Assembly: GCA_937899785.1 (NCBI GenBank)
Contig: CALCCG010000106.1
Location: forward strand, 1-53,538
Length of the DNA stretch: 53,538 nt
Direction of reading: 5' to 3'
DNA from: an uncultured Erythrobacter sp.
GTDB taxonomy: Bacteria; Pseudomonadota; Alphaproteobacteria; Sphingomonadales; Sphingomonadaceae
Positions 34,737-44,040 of the stretch are shown in pieces. Position numbers and translations under genes: made by a program. Numbering within the stretch: the first letter of the stretch is position 1; every line of letters starts with the position of its first letter. The notes under the pieces were generated by a model. The model was not told the origin of the DNA. It made no database searches and saw nothing but the letters and a program-made list of their open reading frames with translations.

Positions 34737-35309
34737 TCATTGTTTGGCGTATGCCATCCATCGCCGGATAACGTTTCTCACATATCCTGGGGTTTCTCGA
34801 TTTTTCGGAATGCCTCCTGCTCGCGATACGGCACCTGGGCCAGCATTGTAGGCTGCCAATGCGAGATGGATCGCACCGAACTGATCGAGCATCTGCCGTA
34901 AATATCTTGCGCCGCCATCGATGTTTTGAGCGGGCTCATGCCGATTGGTAACCCCGAGCTCCCGTGCTGTTGCTGGCATGAGCTGGGCTAATCCAGCCGC
35001 CCCTGCTGGGCTGATTGCCATCGGATTGAACCGTGATTCTTGCCAGACTAACGCTTGGAGGAGCCTTGGCGGCAAGCGGTGACGAGCTTCCGCTTGACGG
35101 ATAAGAGGCTCGTAGAGCGCCTCTTTGAAGCTTCGTTCAATCTGCGATTTCTGACTCCTAGGATCGTGTTGAACGTCCGCTCGTCGGTCTGACGCGCTTT
35201 CAACCGACCCCATATCGTGATCGAAAATCTGGAATTCTTGCGCGATTGCGCAGCTTGGGACCGCCAGTCCTAGCGTACCTATCCCGATCGCTATTTTCGA
35301 ACTTTTCAC
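34737..35309 (-). CDS. lytic transglycosylase (VirB1/TraL-like)
   Basis: Periplasmic muramidase that opens peptidoglycan, commonly for assembly of a conjugative secretion channel. A signal peptide ([20 protein letters not shown]) precedes the SLT domain: catalytic Glu in [28 protein letters not shown], and the AYNAGPGAV motif. GTG 35309 gives a compact signal peptide of 190 residues total; ATG 35342 is an alternative but has no ribosome site. Its stop is 26 bases from the int stop (convergent). Confidence 0.85.
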   Translation of the reverse strand: MKSSKIAIGIGTLGLAVPSCAIAQEFQIFDHDMGSVESASDRRADVQHDPRSQKSQIERSFKEALYEPLIRQAEARHRLPPRLLQALVWQESRFNPMAISPAGAAGLAQLMPATARELGVTNRHEPAQNIDGGARYLRQMLDQFGAIHLALAAYNAGPGAVSRAGGIPKNRETPGYVRNVIRRWMAYAKQ

Positions 35310-35448
35310 TGAGCAATCTCTCAATCTTGATAATTCTGGCATTAGAACATATTATGAACGAATGGGTGTAGGAAACCATATGATTGGTTGCACCAACAAG
35401 AGGAGAGGGAAGCGACAGAAGGGGCAATTGCGCAACTAAGGAGCTCGC

Positions 35449-36363
35449 ATGTCCTTTTCGAATTCCCATCAGTCTCGCGCGTCGTTTGAGGCAACCGCTT
35501 GCAAGCTCTGCGAGAGCCGCGGCGGGAAGTGGTCTGGCACCAAGGGCATGGCCCGTTGTCCAGCGCACGATGACCGCACGCCTTCGCTCGGTGTCACGCT
35601 TGGCCGGAAGGCGATCCTCCTGCATTGTTTCGCCGGCTGTGATCAGGAGAGCGTGCTCGCTGCCCTCGCTCGAGACGGGATCGAGACCTCAGCGCTATTC
35701 TCGGGCTTCTCTGACGCGTTTCCGGTCCAGCCGGGCTATTCCACCAAGCCATCGGCTGCAGCGCTCCGCATCTGGCGCGATGCTCGGCCGTTTAACCGAA
35801 GTCCTGCCAAGGCTTACCTCGAAGGGCGCGGCATCCTCGCCACGTCCCAGGCGCTGAGGTTTCATCCGCGCACGCCGCTTGGACCGAAGGGGCGCGCACG
35901 CTTCCTGCCAGCGATGATCGCTGCGGTCAGCCTCGACGAGGGACCGATTGCCATTCACCGGACCTTCCTGTCGCATTCCGGCGATACACAGGCATCTTTT
36001 GCCAAGCCGAAACGTGCCCTGGGGTCTCTCGGCAAAGCGGCAGTCCGTCTGTTCGCACCCGCCGAGGGAAGGCTTGGTCTCGCCGAAGGCATTGAAAGCG
36101 CGATGTCGGCCTATGCGCTTACCGGGATCCCAACATGGGCAACGCTGGGCAATGAACGCTTCGGCCTGGTTGCCATCCCCGAGAGCGTGAGCGAGCTACA
36201 TCTCTTCGTCGATCACGACGCAGGTGGAGAACTCGCGGCAACTCGCGGACTGGAAGCCTACGTTTCACCCAATCGCAAAATCCTGATCCGCAAGGTCAGA
36301 TCGCGAGGCGCAGACTGGAACGATGAACTGCAGACGTGGCTGCTCCGAAAGAGCAAAACTTAG
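35449..36363 (+). CDS. toprim-domain primase-like protein
   Basis: A 304-residue protein resembling plasmid and ICE primase/helicase-associated toprim proteins. The N-terminus holds a CHC2-like zinc finger (CKLCESRGG then MARCPAHDDRTPSL and LLHCFAGCD). The C-terminal toprim domain shows the acidic motif LGLAEGIESAMSAYAL and LHLFVDHDAGGELAA (Asp-x-Asp-like). It may prime the incoming single strand after transfer; this role is inferred. ATG 35449 lies downstream of GAGCTCGC with only a modest ribosome site (AAGGAG at 35439-35444). Confidence 0.85.
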   Translation: MSFSNSHQSRASFEATACKLCESRGGKWSGTKGMARCPAHDDRTPSLGVTLGRKAILLHCFAGCDQESVLAALARDGIETSALFSGFSDAFPVQPGYSTKPSAAALRIWRDARPFNRSPAKAYLEGRGILATSQALRFHPRTPLGPKGRARFLPAMIAAVSLDEGPIAIHRTFLSHSGDTQASFAKPKRALGSLGKAAVRLFAPAEGRLGLAEGIESAMSAYALTGIPTWATLGNERFGLVAIPESVSELHLFVDHDAGGELAATRGLEAYVSPNRKILIRKVRSRGADWNDELQTWLLRKSKT

Positions 36364-36432
36364 AGCAAAGGGAGCTCCTGGGTCTTTGGCCGCACGGTTG
36401 TCGTGAGGCGCAACAAAGACAGGAGACTACTC

Positions 36433-38403
36433 ATGATCCAATCCATTCCCCTCAAGAAACTAATCTCAAGCCCTCGCAACGTACGCAAAACAACCGACGT
36501 TCTTGCCGATTTGCAATTGCGGGCTGATATCGTGGCACGCGGGCTTCTCCAAAATCTGGTAGTTCGCAAAGCCACCCGAGGGAAATTTGAAGTCGAAGCA
36601 GGCGGGCGCCGCCTCGCTGCATTGCAAGCGTTGGTCGAGGAAGGCACGCTTCCCAAGAACCATGAAGTCACTTGCTTTGTCATCGAAGGCGAGGAAAGCG
36701 AAGTGCGCGAAGCGAGCCTTGCCGAGAACTTCCAGCGCCTCGCAATGAACCCGGCCGACGAGGCGCAGGCTTTCGCTGCGATTGTCGAGGCGGGAGCTAG
36801 CACCGAGGACGTGGCTCGCCGGTTCGGTCTCACAGTCCGCTTTGTCGAGGGTCGTCTGCGCTTGGCGGGCCTCGCACCTTGTGTCTTCGAAGCGCTTGCC
36901 GAAGGTGCGATCACGCTCGACATGGCCAAGGCCTATGGGGCAATCTCGGACACCGATCGTCAGGCGCACGTCTTTGCCGAACTGCAGGATGCCTGGTACC
37001 AGATCACGCCTGACACGATCCGCCGCATGGTGCTCGATGCCACTGTTCGAGGCTCCGATCCGCGCGCGGTTCTGGTCGGGCGCGACGCCTACCTTGCAGC
37101 GGGCGGACGGATCGAACGCGAACTCTTTGACGACGAAGCCAGCGAGAGCTGGATCGATGTCGCGCTGCTCGAAGACCTTGCCCAGAAAGCGATGGAAGAC
37201 GCTGCGAAGAGGACCGCTGAAGAACACGGACTCGCTTGGGTCCGACCCACCCTTGGCAACTATGTCAGCCACGATCTCGTCGAGGGCCTCAATCGGCTTC
37301 CATGCGAACCGGCTCCACTCAGTGAGCAGGAAGCCCGCGAGCTCAGCGACCTCGAAGCCGACTACGACCGGACGGCTGCCATCCTCGAAGATGAGGACAG
37401 CCACGAAAGCGAGGTCGCCAAGGCTGAAGAAGAGCTGGTCTCGATCGACCGCGCGATGCGCGATCTCAACGATCGACCGCCGGTGCTTGCCGATGAGCTG
37501 AAGTCGGAGGTTGGAGCGTTCCTTGTGCTCTCTCGGAACGGCGAACCGGCATTGGTGCCGCAGTACTACACGGAGGCAGAAGTCATCGACGAGGATGACG
37601 GAGCAGTCGAACCGGTTGATGCAGGTGCTGATGCCAAGCGCAAGAGTGGCGCGCTTTCACAGCGACTGCTCGACGAGCTCGCCATGCAGCGGCGCGATAT
37701 CCTGGCGATCCACCTTGCCAACGATCCCGCACTTGCGCTGGACTTCATGGTCTTCACGCTCGCAGACGCAGATGGGCATGACTGGCGCGCGAAGAAGGCA
37801 TCGACGCTGGTCGGCTCGGTCGCATCGGGACCGATGGCCGGCTTCGAGGCCAAGGATGCGCCCGCAAGCGCAACGCTTGCTGAATTTGCCGCTTCGCTCG
37901 ACGAAAGCTGGCGTTCCGGTGAGACGGATGTCGAGCGGTTCGAACGCTTCCGCGCATTGAGCGATGAAGCACGTTCGGTCTGGCTCGGCCATGTTGTATC
38001 CCGCACGCTGGTCGCGAGCCTTGCGTGTGAAGGCGATCGCTCGGCGCCGCTGCACGAGATCCTCGGGTCGCTGCTCGAGATCGAGACGGCGCATTGGTGG
38101 CGGCCAACGGCGGCGAACTATTTCGACCGTGTGGCGAAGGCACGCACGCTCGAAGCGCTCGATGCAGCAGGCGGCCCCGAACTCGTCAGCCGCTATGCAG
38201 GCTCGAAGAAGGCAGAACTGGCGAGCGCAGCCGAGCGTATCTTCTCCGGCAATTTCATAGGCGAGGCGGATGTGAAGACGCGCGCGGGAGCGTGGGTGCC
38301 CGAGATCATGCGCTTCGGTTTACCTGAGGAACCGGTCGAGGATGAAACCGCAGACACGACTGTGAACGAGACTGCGAACGAGATTGCCGAGCAGGCTGCC
38401 TGA
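36433..38403 (+). CDS. long ParB/RepB/Spo0J-like protein
   Basis: A 656-residue protein with an N-terminal ParB CTP-binding domain (IPLKKLISSPRNVRKT, AGGRRLAALQALVEEG, ASLAENFQRLAMNPADEA) and a central helix-turn-helix (STEDVARRFGLTVRFVEGRL). The long C-terminal half is acidic and helical, of unknown role. Chromosomal ParB is about half this length. No parA is nearby, so true partitioning is doubtful; members of this long family are common on alphaproteobacterial plasmids and ICEs. ATG 36433 has AGGAG at 36421-36425. A strong terminator follows. Confidence 0.85.
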   Translation: MIQSIPLKKLISSPRNVRKTTDVLADLQLRADIVARGLLQNLVVRKATRGKFEVEAGGRRLAALQALVEEGTLPKNHEVTCFVIEGEESEVREASLAENFQRLAMNPADEAQAFAAIVEAGASTEDVARRFGLTVRFVEGRLRLAGLAPCVFEALAEGAITLDMAKAYGAISDTDRQAHVFAELQDAWYQITPDTIRRMVLDATVRGSDPRAVLVGRDAYLAAGGRIERELFDDEASESWIDVALLEDLAQKAMEDAAKRTAEEHGLAWVRPTLGNYVSHDLVEGLNRLPCEPAPLSEQEARELSDLEADYDRTAAILEDEDSHESEVAKAEEELVSIDRAMRDLNDRPPVLADELKSEVGAFLVLSRNGEPALVPQYYTEAEVIDEDDGAVEPVDAGADAKRKSGALSQRLLDELAMQRRDILAIHLANDPALALDFMVFTLADADGHDWRAKKASTLVGSVASGPMAGFEAKDAPASATLAEFAASLDESWRSGETDVERFERFRALSDEARSVWLGHVVSRTLVASLACEGDRSAPLHEILGSLLEIETAHWWRPTAANYFDRVAKARTLEALDAAGGPELVSRYAGSKKAELASAAERIFSGNFIGEADVKTRAGAWVPEIMRFGLPEEPVEDETADTTVNETANEIAEQAA

Positions 38404-38433
38404 CCCCTCCTGACAGGTCCAGGTGACTCGGCG

Positions 38434-38469
38434 GGCGGTCCGTCCCTTTCGGGACGGGCCGCCTTTCTT
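38434..38469 (+). terminator. strong intrinsic terminator after the ParB-like gene
   Basis: A 13-bp GC-rich stem (38434-38446 with 38451-38463, one G-T pair) with a TTTC loop, followed by TTTCTT. It separates the ParB-like gene from the cargo block, whose last gene converges on it. Confidence 0.85.
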
Positions 38470-38568
38470 CATGTCAATTTGGGCCTTACGCGGACCGTCT
38501 GCTTCTGACTAATGAAGAGAAAAAGCAGACATTTTTCTGTCGGCTTGGAAGCTGCGCCCGTATGGTCA

Positions 38569-39651
38569 TCAAAGCAACTTAAGCGAAGCTGTTGCAGCTA
38601 TCAGGCTAAAGATAGAGGCTCCAGCAGCAGCCGAGACGACACCCTTCCATGCAACAGTGGTGAGTTGTGTCATCTTCAGCCCAAGGATCGTCATTGTGAT
38701 CGCGAAGAGAAGCAAGGATTTCGCCGCTGCTTGTCCATAGGTAGCAACCGTATCTGGTACGAGAGCCAAACTGTTCAGGCTAGCGAGAATTATAAAGCCC
38801 GACAGATATGCTGGAAGTATGAAGGTTCTTATGTGAACTCGGGTATGATCAGCACGCGATCCGATAAGGCTACCCAACACAATGGCGAACGGGATTAGAA
38901 GCGCAACCCGTGCCATCTTCAAAACGGTTGCTTGACCGCCGACCGTGTCGCCGAATGCGTAGGCCCCGGCGATAGCCTGGGCTGCATCATGGACAGTCGA
39001 GCCAAATAGAAACGCTATCTGCGTATCGTCCAGATGAAGTCTGTCAGCGATGATCGTATTCGCGACCACGGTCGCAGAACTCGCAATTAAAATACCGATG
39101 ACAGCTGCGACGAATTCACGCTGTTGAATTTGCTTTGGCCCAAGAATAGCGAAAATTACTGCCGCAGCGCTGACCCCGCAGATGGCTGTGGCACCGCCTA
39201 CTACAACACCGATTGAAGCTGGTGCTCCACTCAGTCTCGAGCCGATCAATCCGCCGAGAAACGCTGCCGTCATGACACTGATTAAAGCAATGAAGCTTGA
39301 TGAGCCTAACTCGATCAGTTGCGAAGCACTGAATTGCAATCCTAAGAGCGCGACTGCAAGTTTTGTCGTAAGGTTACCGATTGTCGCAGACGATGCTCGC
39401 AGTTGATCGCGTTTCGAAGCTATCGTAGCCGCAAAAGCAAACAGCAATACGATCCCAATTTTCGATCCGTAGCCCTGTTCATGAACTAGATGTGCACCGG
39501 CGACGATCGTGACACCGATAATTGCAGCTACTGCAAGGCGCGCCGCCTGTCCCGAAGGTAACAAACAGGACCGCCGTGCCCAAGTTGCGGCCAAGCCATC
39601 CTCGTCGATTCCTCCATCCTCCGCGCGCTTGTTACTCAACAGCCTAAACAC
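38569..39651 (-). CDS. YeiH/UPF0324 family membrane transporter
   Basis: A membrane protein of about 360 residues with roughly ten hydrophobic helices, of the YeiH family annotated as putative sulfate exporters; the substrate is not well established. Family blocks include LAVALLGLQFSASQL, GGATAICGVSAAAVIFA, FLFGSTVHDAAQAIAGAYAFG and LLFAITMTILGLKMTQL. The start is uncertain: GTG 39651 is used here, while TTG 39639 overlaps the stop of the upstream gene (TTGA) and would be coupled. It is the last gene of the cargo operon. Confidence 0.83.
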   Translation of the reverse strand: MFRLLSNKRAEDGGIDEDGLAATWARRSCLLPSGQAARLAVAAIIGVTIVAGAHLVHEQGYGSKIGIVLLFAFAATIASKRDQLRASSATIGNLTTKLAVALLGLQFSASQLIELGSSSFIALISVMTAAFLGGLIGSRLSGAPASIGVVVGGATAICGVSAAAVIFAILGPKQIQQREFVAAVIGILIASSATVVANTIIADRLHLDDTQIAFLFGSTVHDAAQAIAGAYAFGDTVGGQATVLKMARVALLIPFAIVLGSLIGSRADHTRVHIRTFILPAYLSGFIILASLNSLALVPDTVATYGQAAAKSLLLFAITMTILGLKMTQLTTVAWKGVVSAAAGASIFSLIAATASLKLL

Positions 39652-40640
39652 TGAGGTTCGCCAACGCGCAATGGTTTGAACGAGTCCCCGAAGCGATCCG
39701 CCAGCATAGTTAGGACATCGTCGGAAGTATCGTGTCCGCCCAGAAGAAGCCTGACATCGTTCGCCTCTGCCCAATCTGCAAAGGCATCGACGTCGCGCCA
39801 ACCCACCGGATCAAATGGACTTTCCCCCGAGGCGAAATAACGCTGCGCATCTACCCCCAAAAACGACAATCGGCCTTCGGGTACAGGGAAATGGAGATCG
39901 CCGACAATGGCATAGATCGGTTCCTCGAATGTTTCCTCGATGCGGCGGACGAGCTTCTCAATCGTTTGGTGTCCACACCCGACGATGACCACGAGGCCAC
40001 GCCCTTCCAGATTGATCACCATCGCCTGTTCATCAATGCGTCCCATGAAGAGCTGCCGACCGATCGGCCCTGTCGTCGCGATACCTGGAGCAATTCTGCT
40101 TGGCTGGAATATTTCCGTGACAGGCCGAGGTTCGGCCGGCAACGCAGTCGGCGAGACTACCGGCGTTTTGTCGCCGTCTGCGATAAAATCGAGCGCAAGC
40201 CGTCCGTCTCGCTCCGCTTCCACGCCGCCCATGTGGTCACGATGCCGATGTGAAAGAAAAATCAAATCGGCGTTCTCGAGCTTTCGGCTCATAATCCGCA
40301 CGTTGCGCTCCAAGGGACTGCGGGCATCATCGCCTTGGTTGAAACCGGCGTCGAACAGGATAATCGATCGGTCTGTTTCGATTAGCAGGCTGACCCCTGG
40401 TTCCGTCGCAAACCGGTGGTCGCTCGCATGCCAATTTACGAGAGGAGTGATGGAGACCGACCGGGCGGCTGTATCGAACTCCACCGGAGCCATTTCCCGA
40501 TCCGACCACTGCGCCTCTACTTGTTCCGCCCCGGTGTGATGGCGAACGAATAGGAACGCGATCACGGCAACAGCCGCAATCACTAGCAACGCAATCAAAC
40601 GGGTAAACAACCTTATCGCGGAATACATCGCAGAATTCAC
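39636..40640 (-). CDS. MBL-fold metallohydrolase, membrane-anchored
   Basis: A 334-residue metallo-beta-lactamase-fold protein. One N-terminal membrane helix (LIALLVIAAVAVIAFLFV) places the enzyme outside the cytoplasm. The metal motif is FLSHRHRDHMGGV (HxHxDH), followed by VIVGCGHQTIEKLVRRI and IVGDLHFPVPEG, an arrangement like the dihydropterin-phosphate-synthase-type MBL subgroup. The substrate is unknown; lactones, phosphoesters or sulfated compounds are all possible. It overlaps the upstream gene by 4 bases (ATGA) and the downstream transporter gene, so the three are tightly coupled. Confidence 0.83.
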   Translation of the reverse strand: MNSAMYSAIRLFTRLIALLVIAAVAVIAFLFVRHHTGAEQVEAQWSDREMAPVEFDTAARSVSITPLVNWHASDHRFATEPGVSLLIETDRSIILFDAGFNQGDDARSPLERNVRIMSRKLENADLIFLSHRHRDHMGGVEAERDGRLALDFIADGDKTPVVSPTALPAEPRPVTEIFQPSRIAPGIATTGPIGRQLFMGRIDEQAMVINLEGRGLVVIVGCGHQTIEKLVRRIEETFEEPIYAIVGDLHFPVPEGRLSFLGVDAQRYFASGESPFDPVGWRDVDAFADWAEANDVRLLLGGHDTSDDVLTMLADRFGDSFKPLRVGEPQCLGC

Positions 40641-42034
40641 GGTCCGAAAGCTGTTCCCACGAAGAGCTTGCCAGTACCATCCATGACACCGACGGAGCTT
40701 CCGGAAAAGAACGCCCCGCTGTCCTGCATAAGAGTTGCCTGCTCACCGTCTTGTGGATCGAGCAGTGTAACCTGTGACGGTGAATGGGCAGCTTCGTCGA
40801 ACTGATACCCTTGCGCGAGCGTCAGAAGCTTGGGGTGCCCGGCGACAATAAGTTTGCCGTCGTCGCGCAGCGTCAGATTGTCGACCGCGAAGGGTAGGGA
40901 AATGCGTTTGGTCCGCCGCCATTCGCCTGTTTCGTTGATCGCATACATCGAGACTGCCCTGCCGACCAGCTCACCGACATAGGCTTCCCGTCCATCGTGA
41001 GACAGTTCGATACCGTTAGATGAAAGAAGCCCGTCGGCAACTATCTTCATCCCGTCGGAGTTGATGTGTGCCACGCGTCCAGAAGGTGATCTACGCGCGC
41101 CTTCCCAAATCTCCGCGAAGGTACCGGCAGAGCTGGACTTATCGAGCGTTACAACCGCGCTCGACGAACTGAGGGCGTGAACGTCGTTCGGATTGATGAA
41201 ACCATCGGCTGTCAGGCTTCTCTCATGGATCAGCCTTTCCTTGCCGGTTTCCCCATCTACCCGGTAGATCTCTATCGAATGCCGTGGATCTCCGCGATTG
41301 GCCAAAAAGAGGCGAAGCACGCCTTCGCTATCAATGTGCAGGTCTCCTCCGAAGCTTCGCAGACTATCTGGAAGCGGGACCTCTAGTTCGCGCGCGCCGA
41401 CAGGATCGCTGGGATCGAATGCGAATACTTTTCCGCGACCAGGTCCCCCCGCACGGAAGGATCGACGATCCCCCCCGATCGCGAACGCGGTTGGCAAAGC
41501 CGCTTCCAACAGAATGTCTTCTGCGCCGGGCATACCTTCGATCAGCTGACAGTGCTGCGACGCATCTGAAGCAATGACCAGGTTTTCGCCATTTGCTGCC
41601 CGGACACTAGAAACGAAAGCGAATGCTGCGATGACAGTTCCGAGCAACAAGACGATAGCAATACGCCAAAGAACGTCTCGACGAACCGAAAAACCATCGA
41701 GATCGGCGACCATGTCCTCCGGAAGTGGCATCGGCTTGAGGGGGTGAACGTTTGCGCCGCCGGTGTTCCCCTTTGGCACCCAGCCTAAGGCCCAGCCCAG
41801 TGGCGTGGCAGCGAGCCGCCTGATCTGTCCTGATATCTCGGTTCGATCTCTGCGTTTTCGTGCAATCTTCAACATGCGCCAGTGCGTTGTCCAATGGCGT
41901 GTCAACCAACGCTGCCCAAGGATGTGGGCGCGTTCAAGATGCGCAAAGGCCGCATCAAGGTCATTCTGCCGCTCGGCTTGCTCCGCCTTTTCCAGTTCCG
42001 CGAGGAAACGCCGCGAAAGGTTTTGTCTGTTCAT
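40637..42034 (-). CDS. DUF3703 domain fused to paraoxonase/SMP-30-like beta-propeller
   Basis: A 465-residue two-part protein. Residues about 1-115 match DUF3703 (AAFAHLERAHILGQRWLTRH, GWVPKGNTGGANVHPLKPMP), usually a stand-alone small protein. One membrane helix follows (about 122-145, IAIVLLLGTVIAAFAFVSSV). The remainder looks like a six-bladed calcium-dependent propeller of the paraoxonase/arylesterase kind: FINPNDVHAL, SSNGIELSHDGREAYVGE, FAVDNLTLRDDGKLIVAGHP and GKLFVGTAFGP. Catalysis by hydrolysis of a lactone or ester outside the cytoplasm is inferred. ATG 42034 has GGAGGGC upstream. Confidence 0.75.
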   Translation of the reverse strand: MNRQNLSRRFLAELEKAEQAERQNDLDAAFAHLERAHILGQRWLTRHWTTHWRMLKIARKRRDRTEISGQIRRLAATPLGWALGWVPKGNTGGANVHPLKPMPLPEDMVADLDGFSVRRDVLWRIAIVLLLGTVIAAFAFVSSVRAANGENLVIASDASQHCQLIEGMPGAEDILLEAALPTAFAIGGDRRSFRAGGPGRGKVFAFDPSDPVGARELEVPLPDSLRSFGGDLHIDSEGVLRLFLANRGDPRHSIEIYRVDGETGKERLIHERSLTADGFINPNDVHALSSSSAVVTLDKSSSAGTFAEIWEGARRSPSGRVAHINSDGMKIVADGLLSSNGIELSHDGREAYVGELVGRAVSMYAINETGEWRRTKRISLPFAVDNLTLRDDGKLIVAGHPKLLTLAQGYQFDEAAHSPSQVTLLDPQDGEQATLMQDSGAFFSGSSVGVMDGTGKLFVGTAFGP

Positions 42035-42122
42035 GCTTGCCCTCCGTTTGACGTGAGGACTTTAGGCTCATCTGCAGCTCGATTATTGAACCAAACGCTG
42101 ACTATAGCGCGTGCGCCCTTTG

Positions 42123-42812
42123 CTACGGCTCTCGCATCGCTTCGCGGGTCTTAGCGGGGGTGATTCCAAGCGTCCGGCGCATGGTTCGGATCAGGTGGGC
42201 TTGGTCCGAAAATCCTGCGTCGTATGCTGCTGCCGATGCTGAGGCTCCCCCGGCTATAAGCTGGCAGGCTCGCCCCAAGGCCGTCCACAGTCGCCATGTT
42301 CCGAGCGTCATCCCGATCTGCTCGTTCGCAAGCTCGCGTAATCTCGCCGGAGAGATCTTCTCACCAGCTGCCAGTTCGGCAATGGACAGTTGCAGCGCGT
42401 CAGGCCCGGACAATGCTGTCATCACAGCGCGCAGTCGCTTGTCCAGTACCGGCGAGCTTCTTCGCCTCATTGTGCGGCGGATCGCGGCCTTTGAGTTCTC
42501 GTAAGAACCAGCGTCTTCTGGCGGCAACTCATGCTCCAGATACCTGCCAATCGGACTGTGCGGTTCGATAAGAAACAGGGTTGCGGCATCGGTGGCCAAA
42601 AGGCGGTGAGCGATATTAGGACGAATAAAGACATGAGGTCCGCAGATGACGGCACCTCCCTCAAGCTCTACCGTCAAATTCTGTGTCGCAAAAACGACCT
42701 GATACGCGGGGTGAATATGAAAGCTGTTGTCTCCGGCGCTTCCAGAGAACTCAACATAACCATCGCCAAATCGTGTCGTGCCTCGCCAAGTCATTGTCTC
42801 ATCATAGAGCAT
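42123..42812 (-). CDS. AraC-family transcriptional regulator
   Basis: A 229-residue regulator. The N-terminal cupin-like sensing domain contains FHIHPAYQVVFATQ and HVFIRPNIAHRLL. The C-terminal AraC helix-turn-helix pair is LSIAELAAGEKISPARLREL and SASAAAYDAGFSDQAHLIRT, ending RRTLGITPAK. It is the first gene of the minus-strand cargo block, 88 bases before the DUF3703 fusion gene, and is the obvious candidate to control it. ATG 42812 lacks a clear ribosome site; ATG 42794 is an alternative. Confidence 0.87.
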   Translation of the reverse strand: MLYDETMTWRGTTRFGDGYVEFSGSAGDNSFHIHPAYQVVFATQNLTVELEGGAVICGPHVFIRPNIAHRLLATDAATLFLIEPHSPIGRYLEHELPPEDAGSYENSKAAIRRTMRRRSSPVLDKRLRAVMTALSGPDALQLSIAELAAGEKISPARLRELANEQIGMTLGTWRLWTALGRACQLIAGGASASAAAYDAGFSDQAHLIRTMRRTLGITPAKTREAMREP

Positions 42813-43110
42813 TTAATCAGTTTGTCGTATTCTTGCCGGCCCGCTGTTTCCATGTGGGCACCCGCCATACGCTCAGAAGCCCCTGTCTTTGGGCAAAGAT
42901 GCGATCTGTGGACCAAAGCTGGTTGCTCAAATCTGCAACGCCAAGAGGACGCTGTTGTAAAGGCGAAGGAACGGCAGCTTTAGGGCTGAACTGATGAAGT
43001 CTCGAATGTCGGAAATTGGGGCGCATATCCGACATAGCTGAAGGAGAGGAGAGAGAGCTTCGTTTTTCCTGAGCCGGGAAATCCGTGTCCCGGTCATCAG
43101 GAGACCTCCA
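42813..43110 (+). promoter_or_regulatory. ardC leader with hairpin over the ribosome site
   Basis: A 298-base gap between divergent araC-type and ardC genes. Near its end, CCTGA (43068-43072) pairs with TCAGG (43097-43101) and CCGGGA (43074-43079) with TCCCGG (43088-43093). The last arm overlaps the ribosome site AGGAG (43099-43103) of ardC, so folding could limit translation. Promoters for both genes should lie here but were not resolved. Confidence 0.5.
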
Positions 43111-44040
43111 ATGATCAAGTCCCGCCGCACTGCTTTAGTTTCTCCAGCTGCGCGTATCACCGCCGCCATTATCGAAAAGCTAGAGCAAGGCACCAAGCCT
43201 TGGGTCAAGCCGTGGCGTGGCTTGCCGCTTTCTCGCCCGCTGCGATCATGTGGGACGCCGTATCGCGGCATGAATACCTTCTGGCTCTGGATGGTTGCTG
43301 ATGCCTGCAGCTACGCCTCACCATACTGGATGACATATCGCCAGTGCCAGAAACTCGGCGGCCAAGTCCGCAAAGGCGAAAAATCGACCATCGCGATTTT
43401 CTACAAAAGCTACACCAAGGAAGTCGAAAACGCTGAAGGCGGGCAGGACACGGAGAGCCGGCGCGTGCTGAAGGCCTATTCAGTCTTCAATGCCGACCAG
43501 TGCGATGGCCTCCCCGAATTCTACCGTCCCAAGCCACTGGTTGCCGCGCTTGAGCCCGAAGGCCGCGAAGAGCGGCTCGATGCCTTCTTCGCTGAGATCG
43601 ACGCAGACTTGCGCCATCACGGAGCCCAGGCATACTACGAGCCGCTGCGCGACCGCATCACCATGCCGCCCGCCGAACTCTTCGAAGCCTATGACCAATA
43701 CTATGCGACACTCGCGCATGAGCTATCGCACTGGACTGGACATTCTTCGCGACTCGATCGAGGCCTCAAGAACCGCTTCGGCAGTGATGCCTATGCCGTC
43801 GAAGAACTTATCGCCGAGCTGTCCTCCGCCATTCTTGGTGCTGAGCTGGGATTGCCCGTCTCGCATCTCGATCATCATGCAAGCTACATCGCGTCCTGGC
43901 TCAAGATTCTTAAACAGGACGAGCGCGCAATCCTGACCGCGGCCGCAAAGGCGGAGGAGGCAGCCACTTTGCTGCTCGAAATGGGCGGTCACCAATCGAA
44001 TGGCACTGAGGCTGATGTCGAACTTTCTGACGCGGCCTGA
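43111..44040 (+). CDS. ardC: ArdC-like antirestriction protein
   Basis: A 309-residue protein that protects incoming plasmid DNA in the recipient. The N-terminal ssDNA-binding ArdC domain (about residues 8-135) includes WVKPWRGLP, YRGMNTFWLWM and the QCQKLGGQVRKGEKST block. The C-terminal zincin metallopeptidase domain has AHELSHWTGHSSRLDR (HExxH variant HELSH, about residue 202) and a downstream EELIAELSSAIL glutamate motif. Both domains look intact. It is the first member of the plus-strand run that reads toward the candidate oriT. Confidence 0.92.
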   Translation: MIKSRRTALVSPAARITAAIIEKLEQGTKPWVKPWRGLPLSRPLRSCGTPYRGMNTFWLWMVADACSYASPYWMTYRQCQKLGGQVRKGEKSTIAIFYKSYTKEVENAEGGQDTESRRVLKAYSVFNADQCDGLPEFYRPKPLVAALEPEGREERLDAFFAEIDADLRHHGAQAYYEPLRDRITMPPAELFEAYDQYYATLAHELSHWTGHSSRLDRGLKNRFGSDAYAVEELIAELSSAILGAELGLPVSHLDHHASYIASWLKILKQDERAILTAAAKAEEAATLLLEMGGHQSNGTEADVELSDAA

